A stretch of DNA of 52,007 bases from Mycobacterium sp. (GTDB lineage Bacteria > Actinomycetota > Actinomycetes > Mycobacteriales > Mycobacteriaceae), in assembly GCA_031292665.1 (NCBI GenBank), contig JARLGR010000182.1, positions 1 through 52,007 of the forward strand, in the 5' to 3' direction. Positions 41,003 through 50,414 of this stretch are shown here, one piece after another. The position numbers and the translations under genes are program-made. Every line of letters begins with the position of its first letter. Within the stretch, counting starts at the first letter, position 1. The notes under the pieces are model-generated. The model saw nothing but the letters and a program-made list of their open reading frames with translations, made no database searches and was not told the origin of the DNA.

Positions 41003-41923
41003 TTATGGTTGCGGATTTGTTTCGGGAATGTCATCGGAGGCTGTTAACTCCCTAAGAGTCTTGAGGCGATATATCGCCAGGTCTGGGGGGATGCCTGCGC
41101 TTCTGTGCGCAAACACCGGTTTACGTGCACGTTTGGCGACGATGCCCAACGCGTCCAGCTCGCTCTGTGGTATCAGGTCCAACGTCGCGCTGGACACCAT
41201 GATTCCGCCTTTGGTGGCCCGTTCCATCACACGGGCGGCGACGTTGACGTCCACACCGAGCCAGTCCGCCGCCAGCCGCTGCGGCCGCCCCGTGTGAATC
41301 CCGACGCGCATGCATGGCGTGTACCCCGCCACGTCGACCGTTTTCAGCGCCTCCTTGGCGACCAGCACCGCCCGTAGCGCGACCACCGGGTCGCGGAATA
41401 CCGCCATGATGCCGTCGCCCATGCGTTTGACGATGTGCCCGCCGGCGTCCAGCAGCGGTGGCTCGACGGCCCGCGCGACCTGGCGCAATAGGGCAAGGAC
41501 CGCCTCGTCACCGGCCTGCAGCGACCACGTCGAGAAACCGACCAGGTCGGTGAAGACCAGCGTCACCTCGGGGTTGGCCGGCCGTCTAGAAACCGCCTCG
41601 GTCAGCGCCTGCCACATCTGCAACACGCCGAGACTCACCTCGCGCGACACCGCGTCGCGATCCCCGAGCAACCGGTCGGCGGCTCGCGCCGCCGCGCGCG
41701 GACCGCCCTCGCCCGCGGTGGACAGCGGATCGCCGAACTCGGGGTCGCCGGGCAGCACCCGTCGCGCGCGCCGGATGAACGCCACAGCCCCGGGGCTGCG
41801 ATTTCTGGTTTTGAACCACTGCGTCGCGCTGTGCACCGACACCGGAGAACGCCCTGGCGGCTCGGGCGGCGTCACCGGTTCTTCGGACTCGCCCGGGTCC
41901 GGACCGCGACGCGCGAGTTCCAC
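41003..41923 (-). CDS. Class III adenylate cyclase (Rv1647 homologue)
   Basis: The 306-residue protein has a disordered, Pro-rich N-terminus and a C-terminal class III cyclase domain (about 117-285). Metal-binding Asp126 (VFTDLVGFS) and Asp170 (KRMGDGIMAVF), adenine-selecting Lys166 and probable Asp220, and transition-state Asn227 and Arg231 (VNVAARV) are all present, so an active homodimeric ATP-to-cAMP cyclase is expected. There is no membrane segment; M. tuberculosis Rv1647 is a soluble cyclase of similar size (316 residues). The GTG at 41923 has no ribosome site but a promoter-like element 6 bases ahead, which suggests leaderless translation. Confidence 0.9.
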   Translation of the reverse strand: MELARRGPDPGESEEPVTPPEPPGRSPVSVHSATQWFKTRNRSPGAVAFIRRARRVLPGDPEFGDPLSTAGEGGPRAAARAADRLLGDRDAVSREVSLGVLQMWQALTEAVSRRPANPEVTLVFTDLVGFSTWSLQAGDEAVLALLRQVARAVEPPLLDAGGHIVKRMGDGIMAVFRDPVVALRAVLVAKEALKTVDVAGYTPCMRVGIHTGRPQRLAADWLGVDVNVAARVMERATKGGIMVSSATLDLIPQSELDALGIVAKRARKPVFAHRSAGIPPDLAIYRLKTLRELTASDDIPETNPQP

Positions 41924-41929
41924 GCCGCC

Positions 41930-41959
41930 AGGTTATTTCGTTTCGGCGGAGCCAGGCAA
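41930..41959 (-). promoter_or_regulatory. Candidate leaderless promoter of the cyclase gene
   Basis: On the minus strand TTGCCT (41959-41954), an 18-base spacer and TAACCT (41935-41930) form a reasonable -35/-10 pair. The -10 ends 6 bases before GTG 41923, so the transcript would start at the initiation codon. Confidence 0.5.
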
Positions 41960-42069
41960 TCGCGGTGCCGCCGTTTGTGTCACATCTCGCACCAAACTCG
42001 TTGATCACAACGTTGCAACAGTCAGATGGAACCTCGGTAACACCATCGCGCGCGGGGGCCCAAATCGTA

Positions 42070-42085
42070 GACAACGTGCGTTGTC
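42070..42085 (+). promoter_or_regulatory. 16-bp palindromic operator before the MpaB-like gene
   Basis: GACAACG-TG-CGTTGTC is a perfect inverted repeat with 7-bp arms, centred 45 bases before the ATG at 42123 and in the 200-base divergent region shared with the cyclase gene. Size and symmetry suit a TetR-type repressor. No regulator gene is adjacent in this window. Confidence 0.55.
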
Positions 42086-42122
42086 AAAGTTATCGTGAGC
42101 GCAGTCAGAGTAGGAGGCCGCG

Positions 42123-43169
42123 ATGACTGCCGCATCCACTACTTCCACTGATCCCCTCGGACCAGACTCACTCACCTGGAAATACTTCGGCGACTTGCGC
42201 ACCGGAATGATGGGTGTGTGGATCGGCGCGATCCAGACCATGTATCCGGAACTGGGTGCGGGAGTCGAAGAGCATTCGATCCTGCTGCGCGAGCCTTTGC
42301 AGCGGGTGGCCAGGTCGGTGTACCCGATCATGGGCGTGGTCTACGACGGCGACCGGGCCGCTCAGACCGGCCAGCAGATCAAGGGCTACCACAACACGAT
42401 CAAGGGCGTCGATACCGCGGGACGCCGTTACCACGCGCTGAATCCGGAGACTTTCTACTGGGCGCATGCCACGTTTTTCATGTTGGTCATCAAGGTCGCC
42501 GAGTACTTCTGCGGCGGCTTAACCGAGGCCGAAAAGCGACAACTGTTCGACGAACACGTCCAGTGGTACCGCATGTACGGCATGAGCATGCGGCCGGTGC
42601 CGAAAACTTGGGAGGATTTCCTGGAGTACTGGGACCGGGTCTGCCGCGAGGAGTTGGAGATCAACCAGGCGACCCTCGACATCTTCCAGATGCGGATTCC
42701 CAAGCCGAAGTTCGTCCTCGTGCCGACGCCGATCTGGGACCAGCTGTTCAAGCCATTGGTGGCCGGCCAGCGCTGGATCGCGGCGGGCCTCTTCGAGCCC
42801 GCGGTTCGGGAGAAGGCGGGCATGCATTGGACACCGGGCGACGAGGTCCTGCTGCGCCTCTTCGGCAAGGTGGTCGAGCTGGCTTTTCTGGGGGTTCCTG
42901 ACGAAATCCGGCTGCATCCAAGGGCTTTGGCCGCCTACCGCCGCGCTGAGGGACGGATCCCGACCCACGCGCCGCTGGTGGAGGCTCCGGCGTTCATGGC
43001 ACCGCCGCGTGACCGCCGCGGGCTGCCGATGCATTACTTTCCTCCCCGGCCCAAAGTCGCTTTGGACCCTGCGAAGGTGCTGATGGAACGCACCGGCTCC
43101 CTGATGCACACCACGCTTTCCCTGGCCGGCCTGCGGCCCGCCCGGGGCCGAGCCAAGAAGGCCGCTTAA
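42123..43169 (+). CDS. MpaB/rubber-oxygenase-like protein (DUF2236), Rv1645c homologue
   Basis: The 348-residue protein belongs to the DUF2236 family (ER-bound oxygenase MpaB and latex-clearing Lcp relatives), several of which bind b-type heme. The N-terminal half carries the typical order: YPELGAGVEEHS, later GVDTAGRRYHALNPETFYWAHATFF, with histidines that may serve as heme or catalytic residues. No signal peptide is present; the Lys/Arg-rich tail (RPARGRAKKAA) is unusual but natural-looking. The ATG has a strong GGAGG site. It corresponds to Rv1645c of M. tuberculosis. Substrate unknown; oxidative cleavage of a lipid or isoprenoid is a family-based guess. Probably repressor-controlled through the palindrome upstream. 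Confidence 0.85.
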   Translation: MTAASTTSTDPLGPDSLTWKYFGDLRTGMMGVWIGAIQTMYPELGAGVEEHSILLREPLQRVARSVYPIMGVVYDGDRAAQTGQQIKGYHNTIKGVDTAGRRYHALNPETFYWAHATFFMLVIKVAEYFCGGLTEAEKRQLFDEHVQWYRMYGMSMRPVPKTWEDFLEYWDRVCREELEINQATLDIFQMRIPKPKFVLVPTPIWDQLFKPLVAGQRWIAAGLFEPAVREKAGMHWTPGDEVLLRLFGKVVELAFLGVPDEIRLHPRALAAYRRAEGRIPTHAPLVEAPAFMAPPRDRRGLPMHYFPPRPKVALDPAKVLMERTGSLMHTTLSLAGLRPARGRAKKAA

Positions 43170-43176
43170 GCGCCGT

Positions 43177-43253
43177 CGAGTCTGCGATGAGGGCGCGATC
43201 CCCGGGCTTGGGGCGGCCCTGCACGCAGAGTCGAATCCCTCACCGCAGACTCG
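43177..43253. repeat. 17-bp inverted repeat between convergent genes
   Basis: CGAGTCTGCGATGAGGG (43177-43193) and CCCTCACCGCAGACTCG (43237-43253) are inverted with a single mismatch, which is G-U pairable in one transcript. The loop holds a third relative, CGCAGAGTCG, at about 43225. It begins 8 bases after the MpaB-like gene stop and faces the end of tsnR 140 bases on, so it may end transcription from one or both sides. The internal triplication suggests a dispersed intergenic repeat rather than a simple terminator. Confidence 0.6.
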
Positions 43254-43393
43254 GCAGTCGGGCCAGCGGTCAAACGCTCGCCCATTCGAAATGGTTCTCC
43301 GAAAAAGGTGCACTGTCGCTCGTAGGCGGGCGAAAAGTGCGTCGCCTCCTCAGCCGATACGCCTGTGGCAGATGAGACAGGCCGCAAGGCCGC

Positions 43394-44173
43394 TCAGCGG
43401 AAGCAGCCCAACGCTTGCGCGCTCTGGTAGAGGCAGATGGCCGCCGCGGCGCCCACGTTCAGGCTCTCGGCGCCGCCGGCCATCGGGATGCGCACGCGGT
43501 GGTCGGCCTGGTCCGCCAGGCCGGCCGGCAGACCGTGCGCCTCGGGCCCGAGCAGCCAGGCCGTCGGCGCGGCGAGTCCGACCTCATCGAGGCGCCGCTC
43601 GCCGTCCACCGTGGTGGCCAGCACCTGCAACCCCGCGGCGCGCATGGAGGCGACGGCGGCCTGCGCGTCGGGTTCGACGACGACGGGAATCGAGAAGATG
43701 CTGCCGGTCGAGGCGCGCAAACACTTGCCGTTGTACGGGTCGACGCTGTGCCCGGCCAGGATCACCGCCCCTGCGCCCATGGCATCGGCGATGCGAATGA
43801 GTGTGCCCGCATTGCCCGGCTCGCTGATCTCCACAGCGACCGCGACCAGCCGGGGCGAGCTGGCCATCACGTCCTCCAGGCGGGTCGCGGGCATCTCGCA
43901 CACCGCAACCAGCCCGGTGGGGGTGACGGTGTCGGAGAGAGCCTTGGCGGCCCGCTCGCTGACCGGATGGATCGGGCACTGCAGCGTGGCCAGCAACGGC
44001 GCGTGCCGCTGCCCGGCGGGCTCGGTGACGAACACCTCCCGGACCAGCCCGCGAGCCGACGCCGCCGCCACAAGGTTGGGGCCCTCGGCGAGGAAGAGTC
44101 GCGCTCGCCGGCGGCCGACGTGGCGATGCAGCTTGATCGCCGCCGCCACCCTGGCCGAGCGTTCGGTGAGCAC
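43394..44173 (-). CDS. tsnR: SpoU-family RNA 2'-O-methyltransferase TsnR
   Basis: The 259-residue SPOUT enzyme has an N-terminal substrate-binding domain (FLAEGPNLVAAA) and a C-terminal knotted methyltransferase with the three family motifs SEPGNAGTLIRIADAMGA, LLGPEAHGLP and IPMAGGAESLNVGAAAAI. It methylates a ribose in rRNA or tRNA; the name comes from the thiostrepton-resistance enzyme, but resistance cannot be inferred. Start is GTG 44173, 6 bases after the rplT stop, so it is translated from the ribosomal-protein operon. M. tuberculosis TsnR has 260 residues. Confidence 0.93.
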   Translation of the reverse strand: MLTERSARVAAAIKLHRHVGRRRARLFLAEGPNLVAAASARGLVREVFVTEPAGQRHAPLLATLQCPIHPVSERAAKALSDTVTPTGLVAVCEMPATRLEDVMASSPRLVAVAVEISEPGNAGTLIRIADAMGAGAVILAGHSVDPYNGKCLRASTGSIFSIPVVVEPDAQAAVASMRAAGLQVLATTVDGERRLDEVGLAAPTAWLLGPEAHGLPAGLADQADHRVRIPMAGGAESLNVGAAAAICLYQSAQALGCFR

Positions 44174-44179
44174 CCCGGG

Positions 44180-44575
44180 CTAGGCAGCCTCTCCCGAATC
44201 CGACGGAGCGTTGAGGTCGTCGGGCAGTGCCGCCCGGGCGACGTCCACGAGCGCGCTGAACGCTGCCGGGTCGGTGACCGCGATGTCGGCCAGATTCTTG
44301 CGGTCCACTTCTACACCGGCGGCTTTGAGGCCCTGGATCAGCCGGTTGTAGGTGATGTCATTGGCGCGGGCAGCCGCGTTGATCCGCGAAATCCACAACT
44401 TGCGGAACTCGCCCTTGCGCGCACGGCGGTCACGGAAGGCGTAGTTCAGCGAATGCAGCTGCTGCTCTTTGGCTTTGCGATAGAGACGGGACCGCTGGCC
44501 GCGATAGCCCTTCGAGGCCTTGAGGACCGTGCGCCTCTTCTTGTGGGCGTTAACCGCCCGCTTCACGCGTGCCAT
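44180..44575 (-). CDS. rplT: 50S ribosomal protein L20
   Basis: A 131-residue, very basic protein with the L20 core ([47 protein letters not shown]). It is needed early in 50S assembly. In E. coli and Bacillus L20 also represses its own operon through the infC-rpmI leader or intergenic RNA; whether that holds here is open. AGGAA precedes the ATG. The acidic tail ([13 protein letters not shown]) is typical of mycobacterial L20. Confidence 0.98.
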   Translation of the reverse strand: MARVKRAVNAHKKRRTVLKASKGYRGQRSRLYRKAKEQQLHSLNYAFRDRRARKGEFRKLWISRINAAARANDITYNRLIQGLKAAGVEVDRKNLADIAVTDPAAFSALVDVARAALPDDLNAPSDSGEAA

Positions 44576-44644
44576 GGTTGTTCCTACTCTCGTTCAGGCA
44601 GTGAATGGTTCTTAAGGTCTGGTGCCGGTCATCCGGCGCGGTGG

Positions 44645-44839
44645 TCAGCCGTTCAGCAACGAGTTGACGCGCTTGGTGTCGTTGGCTGAAACCGTCGTAC
44701 GGCCGGCCAGCCGCCGGGTTCGTTTGGTCGGCTTGTGCTCGAGCAGGTGCCGGCGATTGGCTTTCTCGCGGAGAATCTTTCCGGTCGCGGTGCGCCGGAA
44801 CCGCTTTGACGCCCCACTGTGGGTCTTGGCCTTGGGCAT
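44645..44839 (-). CDS. rpmI: 50S ribosomal protein L35
   Basis: A 64-residue basic protein with the normal L35 start [17 protein letters not shown] and C-terminal [20 protein letters not shown] precedes the ATG. It lies between infC and rplT in the standard IF3-L35-L20 operon. Confidence 0.98.
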   Translation of the reverse strand: MPKAKTHSGASKRFRRTATGKILREKANRRHLLEHKPTKRTRRLAGRTTVSANDTKRVNSLLNG

Positions 44840-44872
44840 ATTTCCTCAGTTTCTCAGGTTCTGCTGTTCTCG

Positions 44873-45469
<597 letters not shown>

Positions 45470-45568
45470 GGGGCCTCCCTTGTTGGGCTTTCATGTATCT
45501 TCCGGTAACGACCAGCGCCTGGGTCGGTCCGGATTCAGTCGGTGGAAACACCACACCATCAGCAGAAA

Positions 45569-45588
45569 GGCCCTGCACCAGCAGGGCC
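45569..45588 (-). terminator. Hairpin in the infC leader, possible attenuator
   Basis: On the minus strand GGCCCTGC-TGGT-GCAGGGCC is a perfect 8-bp stem with a 4-base loop followed by TTTCTGC. It lies 100 bases before the infC start. Stem plus short U run is compatible with a terminator or pause site that could regulate the infC-rpmI-rplT-tsnR operon. Confidence 0.5.
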
Positions 45589-45643
45589 CAATGCCGACCG
45601 ATCACGGCCCGAAATCAATCAAGCCGCCCGCGTTGCCCGCGGA

Positions 45644-45664
45644 ACAGGCGTGCATCACGCCTGT
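45644..45664 (-). promoter_or_regulatory. Second perfect hairpin upstream in the infC leader region
   Basis: ACAGGCGTG-(3)-CACGCCTGT is a perfect 9-bp inverted repeat with a 3-base loop. It could be the first stem of the infC leader RNA or an operator in the 471-base divergent region between infC and lysX. The remainder of that region (about 45665-45940) shows no gene with family similarity; promoters for both genes must lie there. Confidence 0.4.
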
Positions 45665-45926
45665 GACCGGACCGTTTCGCCCTGGATAGGACTCGAAGTC
45701 TGCTCGTAGCTAGCGGTGGGAGTGGGACTCCACTTACTGTTCCTGGCCTTCGCCGGGATGGTCGCGGACAACAGTTTAGCAGCCATGGGCCGTCTTTCCG
45801 CGATTCGCCGACGGCAGGCGCCGGCCGGACGGATTTTGGGCTGCCGTCGCACGGGCCGGCTAAACATGACAAACCACACCCGGCGACTCCGGGGCGCATC
45901 ATCAGGACTTTCTAGGTTTGAGGGCA

Positions 45927-45932
45927 TATCCT
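45927..45932 (+). promoter_or_regulatory. Candidate -10 element for leaderless lysX
   Basis: TATCCT fits TAnnnT and ends 8 bases before GTG 45941. No ribosome site precedes that GTG within normal distance (AGGG is 16 bases away), so a leaderless or near-leaderless transcript is plausible. Confidence 0.35.
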
Positions 45933-45940
45933 CGCGGTCT

Positions 45941-48900
45941 GTGACAGTCGCTACTCCTCGTCGTTCGGGCAGCCGGTCGAATTCCCGGTTCCGCTGGGTT
46001 CCGGCGGCGGCCGGCTGGACCGTGGGCGTCATCGCCACCCTGTCCCTGCTGGCCAGCGTGTCACCGCTGATCCGGTGGCTGATCAAGGCTCCGCGGGAAT
46101 TCATCAACAACTACCTTTTCAATTTCCCGGACACCAGCATCGCGTGGTCGTTCGTGCTCGCGTTGCTGGCCGCGGCGCTGACGGCGCGCAAACGCGTCGC
46201 CTGGGTGCTGTTGCTCGGCAACATGATCCTTGCCGCCGTGTTGAATGCCGCTGACATCGCCGCGGGTGGCAACACCGCCGCGGAGAACTTCGGGGAGAAC
46301 CTGGGGTTCGCGGTGCACGTCTTCGCCGTCGTTCTTCTCGTGTTGGCCTATCGGGAGTTCTGGGCCAAGGTCCGCAAAGCGGCTCTGGTCAAAGCGGCGG
46401 CGGTGCTGGTCGTCGGGGACATCATCGGGATCTTGGCGTCCTGGGGCCTGGTCGAGATGTTCCCGGGCACGCTGGCGCCCGACTCCCGCTTCTGGTACGT
46501 GGTGAACCGGGTGGTCGGGTTCGCCATCGTCGACCCCGATCAGTTCACCGGCCGGCCGCACGTTTTTCTCAGTGCGATCTTCGGGTTGTTCGGCGCGCTG
46601 GCGCTCATCGCGGCGACGATCGTGCTGTTCCAGTCGCAGCGCTCCGAGAACGCCCTCACCGGTGAGGACGAGTCCGCCATCCGCGGGCTGCTCGAGCTGT
46701 TCGGCAAGAACGACTCCCTGGGTTACTTCGCGACGCGTCGCGACAAGTCGGTGGTTTTCGCGCACAGCGGCCGCGCCGCCATCACCTACCGAGTCGAAAT
46801 CGGCGTCTGCCTGGCCAGCGGCGACCCGGTGGGTGACCCCCGGGCGTGGCCGCAGGCCGTCGACGCCTGGTTGGCCCTGTGCCAAACGTACGGCTGGGCG
46901 CCTGGCGTCATGGGCGCCAGTTCGCAGGGAGCGCAGGCATATCGCGAAGCCGGGCTCAACGCCCTGGAGCTCGGTGACGAGGCGATTCTGCGGACCGCCG
47001 ACTTCAAGCTGTCCGGCCCGGACATGCGCGGGGTGCGCCAAGCCGTCACCCGAGCTCGCAGAGCCGGCCTCACCGTGCGCATCCGGCGGCACCGCGACAT
47101 CTCGCCCGAGGAGATGGCCGACACCATCTCCCGCGCCGACGCGTGGCGCGACACCCAGACCGAGCGCGGTTTTTCCATGGCGCTGGGCCGGCTCGGCGAT
47201 CCGGCTGACGGCGACTGCCTGCTCGTCGAGGCGTTGGACCGCGGCGACGAAGTGGTCGCGATGCTTTCGCTGGTCCCCTGGGGAACCACCGGCGTTTCCC
47301 TCGACTTGATGCGCCGTTCCCCCCAATCCCCCAACGGCACGATCGAACTGATGGTCAGCGATCTCGCGCTGAACGCCGAAACCCACGGCATCACGCGTAT
47401 TTCGCTGAACTTCGCGATGTTCCGGTCGGCGTTCGAGCAGGGCGCGCAACTCGGCGCCGGCCCGGTTGCCCGGCTGTGGCGCGGATTCCTGCTGTTCTTC
47501 TCGCGATGGTGGCAGCTGGAGACGCTGTATCGCTCGAATATGAAATACCAACCCGAATGGATCCCCCGCTACGCCTGCTACGAGGACGCCCGGCTGATCC
47601 CCCGGGTGGGCGTCGCGTCGGTCATCGCCGAAGGTTTCCTCGTCTTACCGTTCAGCCGGCGGGACAAGGTGCACACCGGCCACCATCCCGCCGTACCGGC
47701 CCGGTTGGCCGAGTCCGGCCTATTGCACCCCGACGGGTCCGCGCCCGACGTGAGCGACCTGCAACGTCGGGAGGGCGCCGCCGAAGCAGAGGAGTCGAAG
47801 GCTCGCCTGCCCGAGCAGGTGCGGGTGCGCCTGAGCAAGCTGAAGATATTGCAGCGCAAGGGCGTTGACGCCTATCCGGTGGGATCGCCGCCCAGTCACA
47901 CGATCGCCCGGGCGCTGGACGCCGACGACCAGGAGACCATCTCGGTCTCGGGCCGGATCTTACGGATACGCGACTTCGGCGGGGTGCTGTTCGCCCAGTT
48001 GCGTGACTGGTCCGGCGAAATGCAAGTGCTGCTTGACAATTCGCGGCCGGAGCATGGCCGTACCGCCGATTTCACCGCAGCCATCGACCTCGGTGACCTG
48101 GTCGAGATGACCGGACACATGGGCTTCAGCAAGAACGGAACCCGCTCGTTGATCGTGGACGACTGGCGGATGATCGGCAAGTGCTTGCGGCCCTTACCCA
48201 ACAAGTGGAAGGGGCTCACCGACCCGGAAGCCCGGGTGCGAACCCGCTACGTCGATCTGGCCGTCAACCCCGAGTCGCGTGAGCTGATCAAGGCCCGCAG
48301 CGGCGTGTTGCGGTCGGTCCGGGAAACGCTGTTCGCCAAGGGGTTCATCGAAGTAGAGACGCCTATCCTGCAGCAGATTCACGGTGGGGCCACGGCCCGG
48401 CCGTTCGTCACCCACATCAATACCTACGACATGGATCTGTTCCTGCGGATCGCGCCGGAGCTCTACTTGAAGCGGCTGTGCGTGGGCGGTGTGGAGCGAG
48501 TCTTCGAACTCGGGCGGGCCTTCCGCAACGAGGGTGCGGATTTCAGCCACAACCCGGAGTTCACCCTGCTGGAGGCCTACCAGGCACACGCGGACTACAC
48601 GGTGTGGATCGACGGCTGCCGCGAGCTCATCCAGAACGCCGCACAAGCCGCACACGGCGAGCAGATCGTGCTGCGGCCCCGCTCCGACGCCGGCGGCAAC
48701 GACTCCCGCCTCGAGCCGGTCGACATCGCCGGCGTGTGGCCCGTGAAGTCCGTGCACGACGCGGTCTCCGAGGCGCTTGGCGAGCGCATCGATCCCGATA
48801 CCTCCCTGGCCACCCTGCGCAAGCTGTCCGACGCGGCACACATTCCCTACCGGGCGCATTGGGACGCGGGCGCGGTGGTCCTCGAACTCTACGAGCACCT

Positions 48901-49276
48901 GGTCGAGGACCGGACCGAGCAACCGACGTTCTACATCGACTTCCCGACGTCCGTGTCCCCGCTCACGCGGCCCCACCGCAGCGTGCGCGGCGTCGCCGAG
49001 CGGTGGGACCTGGTGGCGTGGGGCCTCGAGTTGGGCACCGCCTACAGCGAGCTCACAGATCCGGTGGAGCAGCGGCGGCGGCTGCAGGAACAGTCGCTGC
49101 TGGCCGCGGGCGGAGATCCCGAGGCGATGGAACTCGACGAGGATTTCCTGCAGGCCATGGAATACGCGATGCCCCCGACCGGCGGTCTCGGGATGGGCAT
49201 AGATCGGCTCGTCATGCTCATAACCGGCCGCAGTATTCGCGAGACGCTGCCGTTCCCGCTGGCCAAGCCGCATTAG
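45941..49276 (+). CDS. lysX: LysX: lysyltransferase fused to lysyl-tRNA synthetase
   Basis: The 1111-residue fusion makes lysyl-phosphatidylglycerol, which lowers surface charge and protects against cationic peptides. Order: N-terminal MprF-like membrane part (about 20-240, six or so helices beginning [21 protein letters not shown]), a DUF2156 aminoacyl-lipid transferase domain (about 250-590), then a class II LysRS with OB fold (about 650-750), motif 2 ([14 protein letters not shown], about 860) and motif 3 ([10 protein letters not shown], about 1084). It ends LPFPLAKPH as in M. tuberculosis LysX. GTG 45941 is a tentative start; the frame stays open to 45716 and M. tuberculosis LysX is annotated with about 70 extra residues, but that extension has weak support. 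Divergent from infC. Confidence 0.93.
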   Translation: MTVATPRRSGSRSNSRFRWVPAAAGWTVGVIATLSLLASVSPLIRWLIKAPREFINNYLFNFPDTSIAWSFVLALLAAALTARKRVAWVLLLGNMILAAVLNAADIAAGGNTAAENFGENLGFAVHVFAVVLLVLAYREFWAKVRKAALVKAAAVLVVGDIIGILASWGLVEMFPGTLAPDSRFWYVVNRVVGFAIVDPDQFTGRPHVFLSAIFGLFGALALIAATIVLFQSQRSENALTGEDESAIRGLLELFGKNDSLGYFATRRDKSVVFAHSGRAAITYRVEIGVCLASGDPVGDPRAWPQAVDAWLALCQTYGWAPGVMGASSQGAQAYREAGLNALELGDEAILRTADFKLSGPDMRGVRQAVTRARRAGLTVRIRRHRDISPEEMADTISRADAWRDTQTERGFSMALGRLGDPADGDCLLVEALDRGDEVVAMLSLVPWGTTGVSLDLMRRSPQSPNGTIELMVSDLALNAETHGITRISLNFAMFRSAFEQGAQLGAGPVARLWRGFLLFFSRWWQLETLYRSNMKYQPEWIPRYACYEDARLIPRVGVASVIAEGFLVLPFSRRDKVHTGHHPAVPARLAESGLLHPDGSAPDVSDLQRREGAAEAEESKARLPEQVRVRLSKLKILQRKGVDAYPVGSPPSHTIARALDADDQETISVSGRILRIRDFGGVLFAQLRDWSGEMQVLLDNSRPEHGRTADFTAAIDLGDLVEMTGHMGFSKNGTRSLIVDDWRMIGKCLRPLPNKWKGLTDPEARVRTRYVDLAVNPESRELIKARSGVLRSVRETLFAKGFIEVETPILQQIHGGATARPFVTHINTYDMDLFLRIAPELYLKRLCVGGVERVFELGRAFRNEGADFSHNPEFTLLEAYQAHADYTVWIDGCRELIQNAAQAAHGEQIVLRPRSDAGGNDSRLEPVDIAGVWPVKSVHDAVSEALGERIDPDTSLATLRKLSDAAHIPYRAHWDAGAVVLELYEHLVEDRTEQPTFYIDFPTSVSPLTRPHRSVRGVAERWDLVAWGLELGTAYSELTDPVEQRRRLQEQSLLAAGGDPEAMELDEDFLQAMEYAMPPTGGLGMGIDRLVMLITGRSIRETLPFPLAKPH

Positions 49277-49354
49277 GGGCGGGTTCGCCGGGCCCGACGA
49301 GTCCAGGGCGAACATTAGGCGAATATGTTCCAAGCCGGTTAGCAATAGCTCACA

Positions 49355-49987
49355 ATGGACCATGTGACAGCGTCCATGCCCCATGCCGCGGCGCATTTGC
49401 TGGCAGGCAGTCACACCTCGCTCGTGCACGGCTGGCTTCCTACCACGGTTCAGGTCGTTACCGCCGGCGTCCTGGCCCTGGCGGCCGGCTGGCGGTCGCG
49501 GCGCTGGAGGACGCTGTGGCTGCCTGCTGCCGCCTTGATCGGCGGTTCCGCGGCCTATGTGACGCACTGGTACATCGTCGACCGGGGCCTGTCCGACGAA
49601 CCCGCGCCGTCCACCTTGTTGCTGTGGATCGCGTTGGCCGGCATAGCGGTGGCGGTACTGATCCTCGGCTGGCGCACCGCACGCCCGTGGCGCCGTGGCG
49701 CGGGCCTGCTGGCCGCACCGATGTGTTTGCTGTGTGCGGGGTTGGCGCTCAACCTGTGGGTGGGGTATTTCCCCACGGTGCAGGCCGCGTGGAGTCAGCT
49801 GACCTCCGGTCCGTTGCCCGACCAGACCGACCAGGCCACCGTCATCGCGATGGCCGCCAAACGAACCCGTCCCCCGCACGGCAGTGTGGTACCGGTCAAG
49901 ATTCCCTCGGACGCATCGCATTTCAAGCATCGCGGCGAACTCGTGTACCTGCCGCCCGCGTGGTTCACCAGTGGTGCGGTTGTATAG
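49355..49987 (+). pseudogene. Truncated Rv1639c-like membrane protein, C-terminal half missing
   Basis: The 210-residue product has four hydrophobic helices (about 28-48, 56-74, 86-104, 117-135) and then a polar region ending HRGELVYLPPAWFTSGAVV. As remembered, M. tuberculosis Rv1639c is 489 residues, and this YLPPAWF segment normally leads into an esterase-like alpha/beta hydrolase domain. Here the frame stops right after it and the next gene begins 96 bases on, with no hydrolase remnant between, so a deletion is likely. The membrane part may still be made. Start is uncertain: ATG 49355 has no ribosome site, and GTG or ATG codons lie a few residues later. Confidence 0.6.
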
Positions 49988-50083
49988 CCGCGACAGTCAC
50001 ACGGATGACCATCAGCGGGAAACCACCGAGGCTTAACGGCAAAGGGCGCGACACCAAATGCCAGCCGAAGTAGCCTAGGCAGC

Positions 50084-50317
50084 ATGCCCGGCGACCAAAC
50101 AAGCCCCGACCCAGGTTACGACAGCAAAGGCTTGCCTACCTTCGAATTCGTCCGCGAGAAAATCGAAAGCCGCTTCGGCGCCGCACAGGGCGCCGGGGAG
50201 CTCGACGCGGAGTCGCCCGAGGGTCGATCCGTAGAAAGCGAGTTCGAAGAGCGCCAGCGCGCCGCGGCCGAGCGCTTGGCCCAGATCCGCGAGTCAATGC
50301 GGTCCGAGGACCGGTGA
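50084..50317 (+). CDS. Small conserved actinobacterial protein (Rv1638A homologue)
   Basis: A 77-residue, acidic, hydrophilic protein with a predicted helical C-terminal half (EFEERQRAAAERLAQIRESM) that may form a coiled coil. There is no signal peptide or membrane segment. Position next to uvrA and sequence (GLPTFEFVREKIESRFG) match M. tuberculosis Rv1638A. The function is unknown. The ribosome site is weak (TAGG). It is convergent with uvrA; the 97 bases between show no obvious terminator. Confidence 0.8.
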   Translation: MPGDQTSPDPGYDSKGLPTFEFVREKIESRFGAAQGAGELDAESPEGRSVESEFEERQRAAAERLAQIRESMRSEDR

Positions 50318-50414
50318 GGTCCCAGCGCGCCTGCACGAAAGCGGCGAGATATAAACCATGGCGCCGTTCGCCCGGCATGTCGTCGCAGACGTTTATGTGT
50401 CGCGCGAAGACCGG

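Noticed and set aside
45716..45940. 75-codon N-terminal extension of LysX
   Set aside because: Composition is irregular and no ribosome site was seen; kept only as an alternative because the frame is open and the M. tuberculosis annotation is longer.
46061..47551. Minus-strand open frame (496 codons) opposite the lysX membrane and transferase domains
   Set aside because: Mirror frame of conserved lysX codons with no family signature.
48194..49930. Long minus-strand open frame (578 codons) opposite lysX
   Set aside because: It lies opposite a clear LysRS gene, has low-complexity Arg/Gly/Gln-rich composition and no domain; a GC-rich shadow frame.
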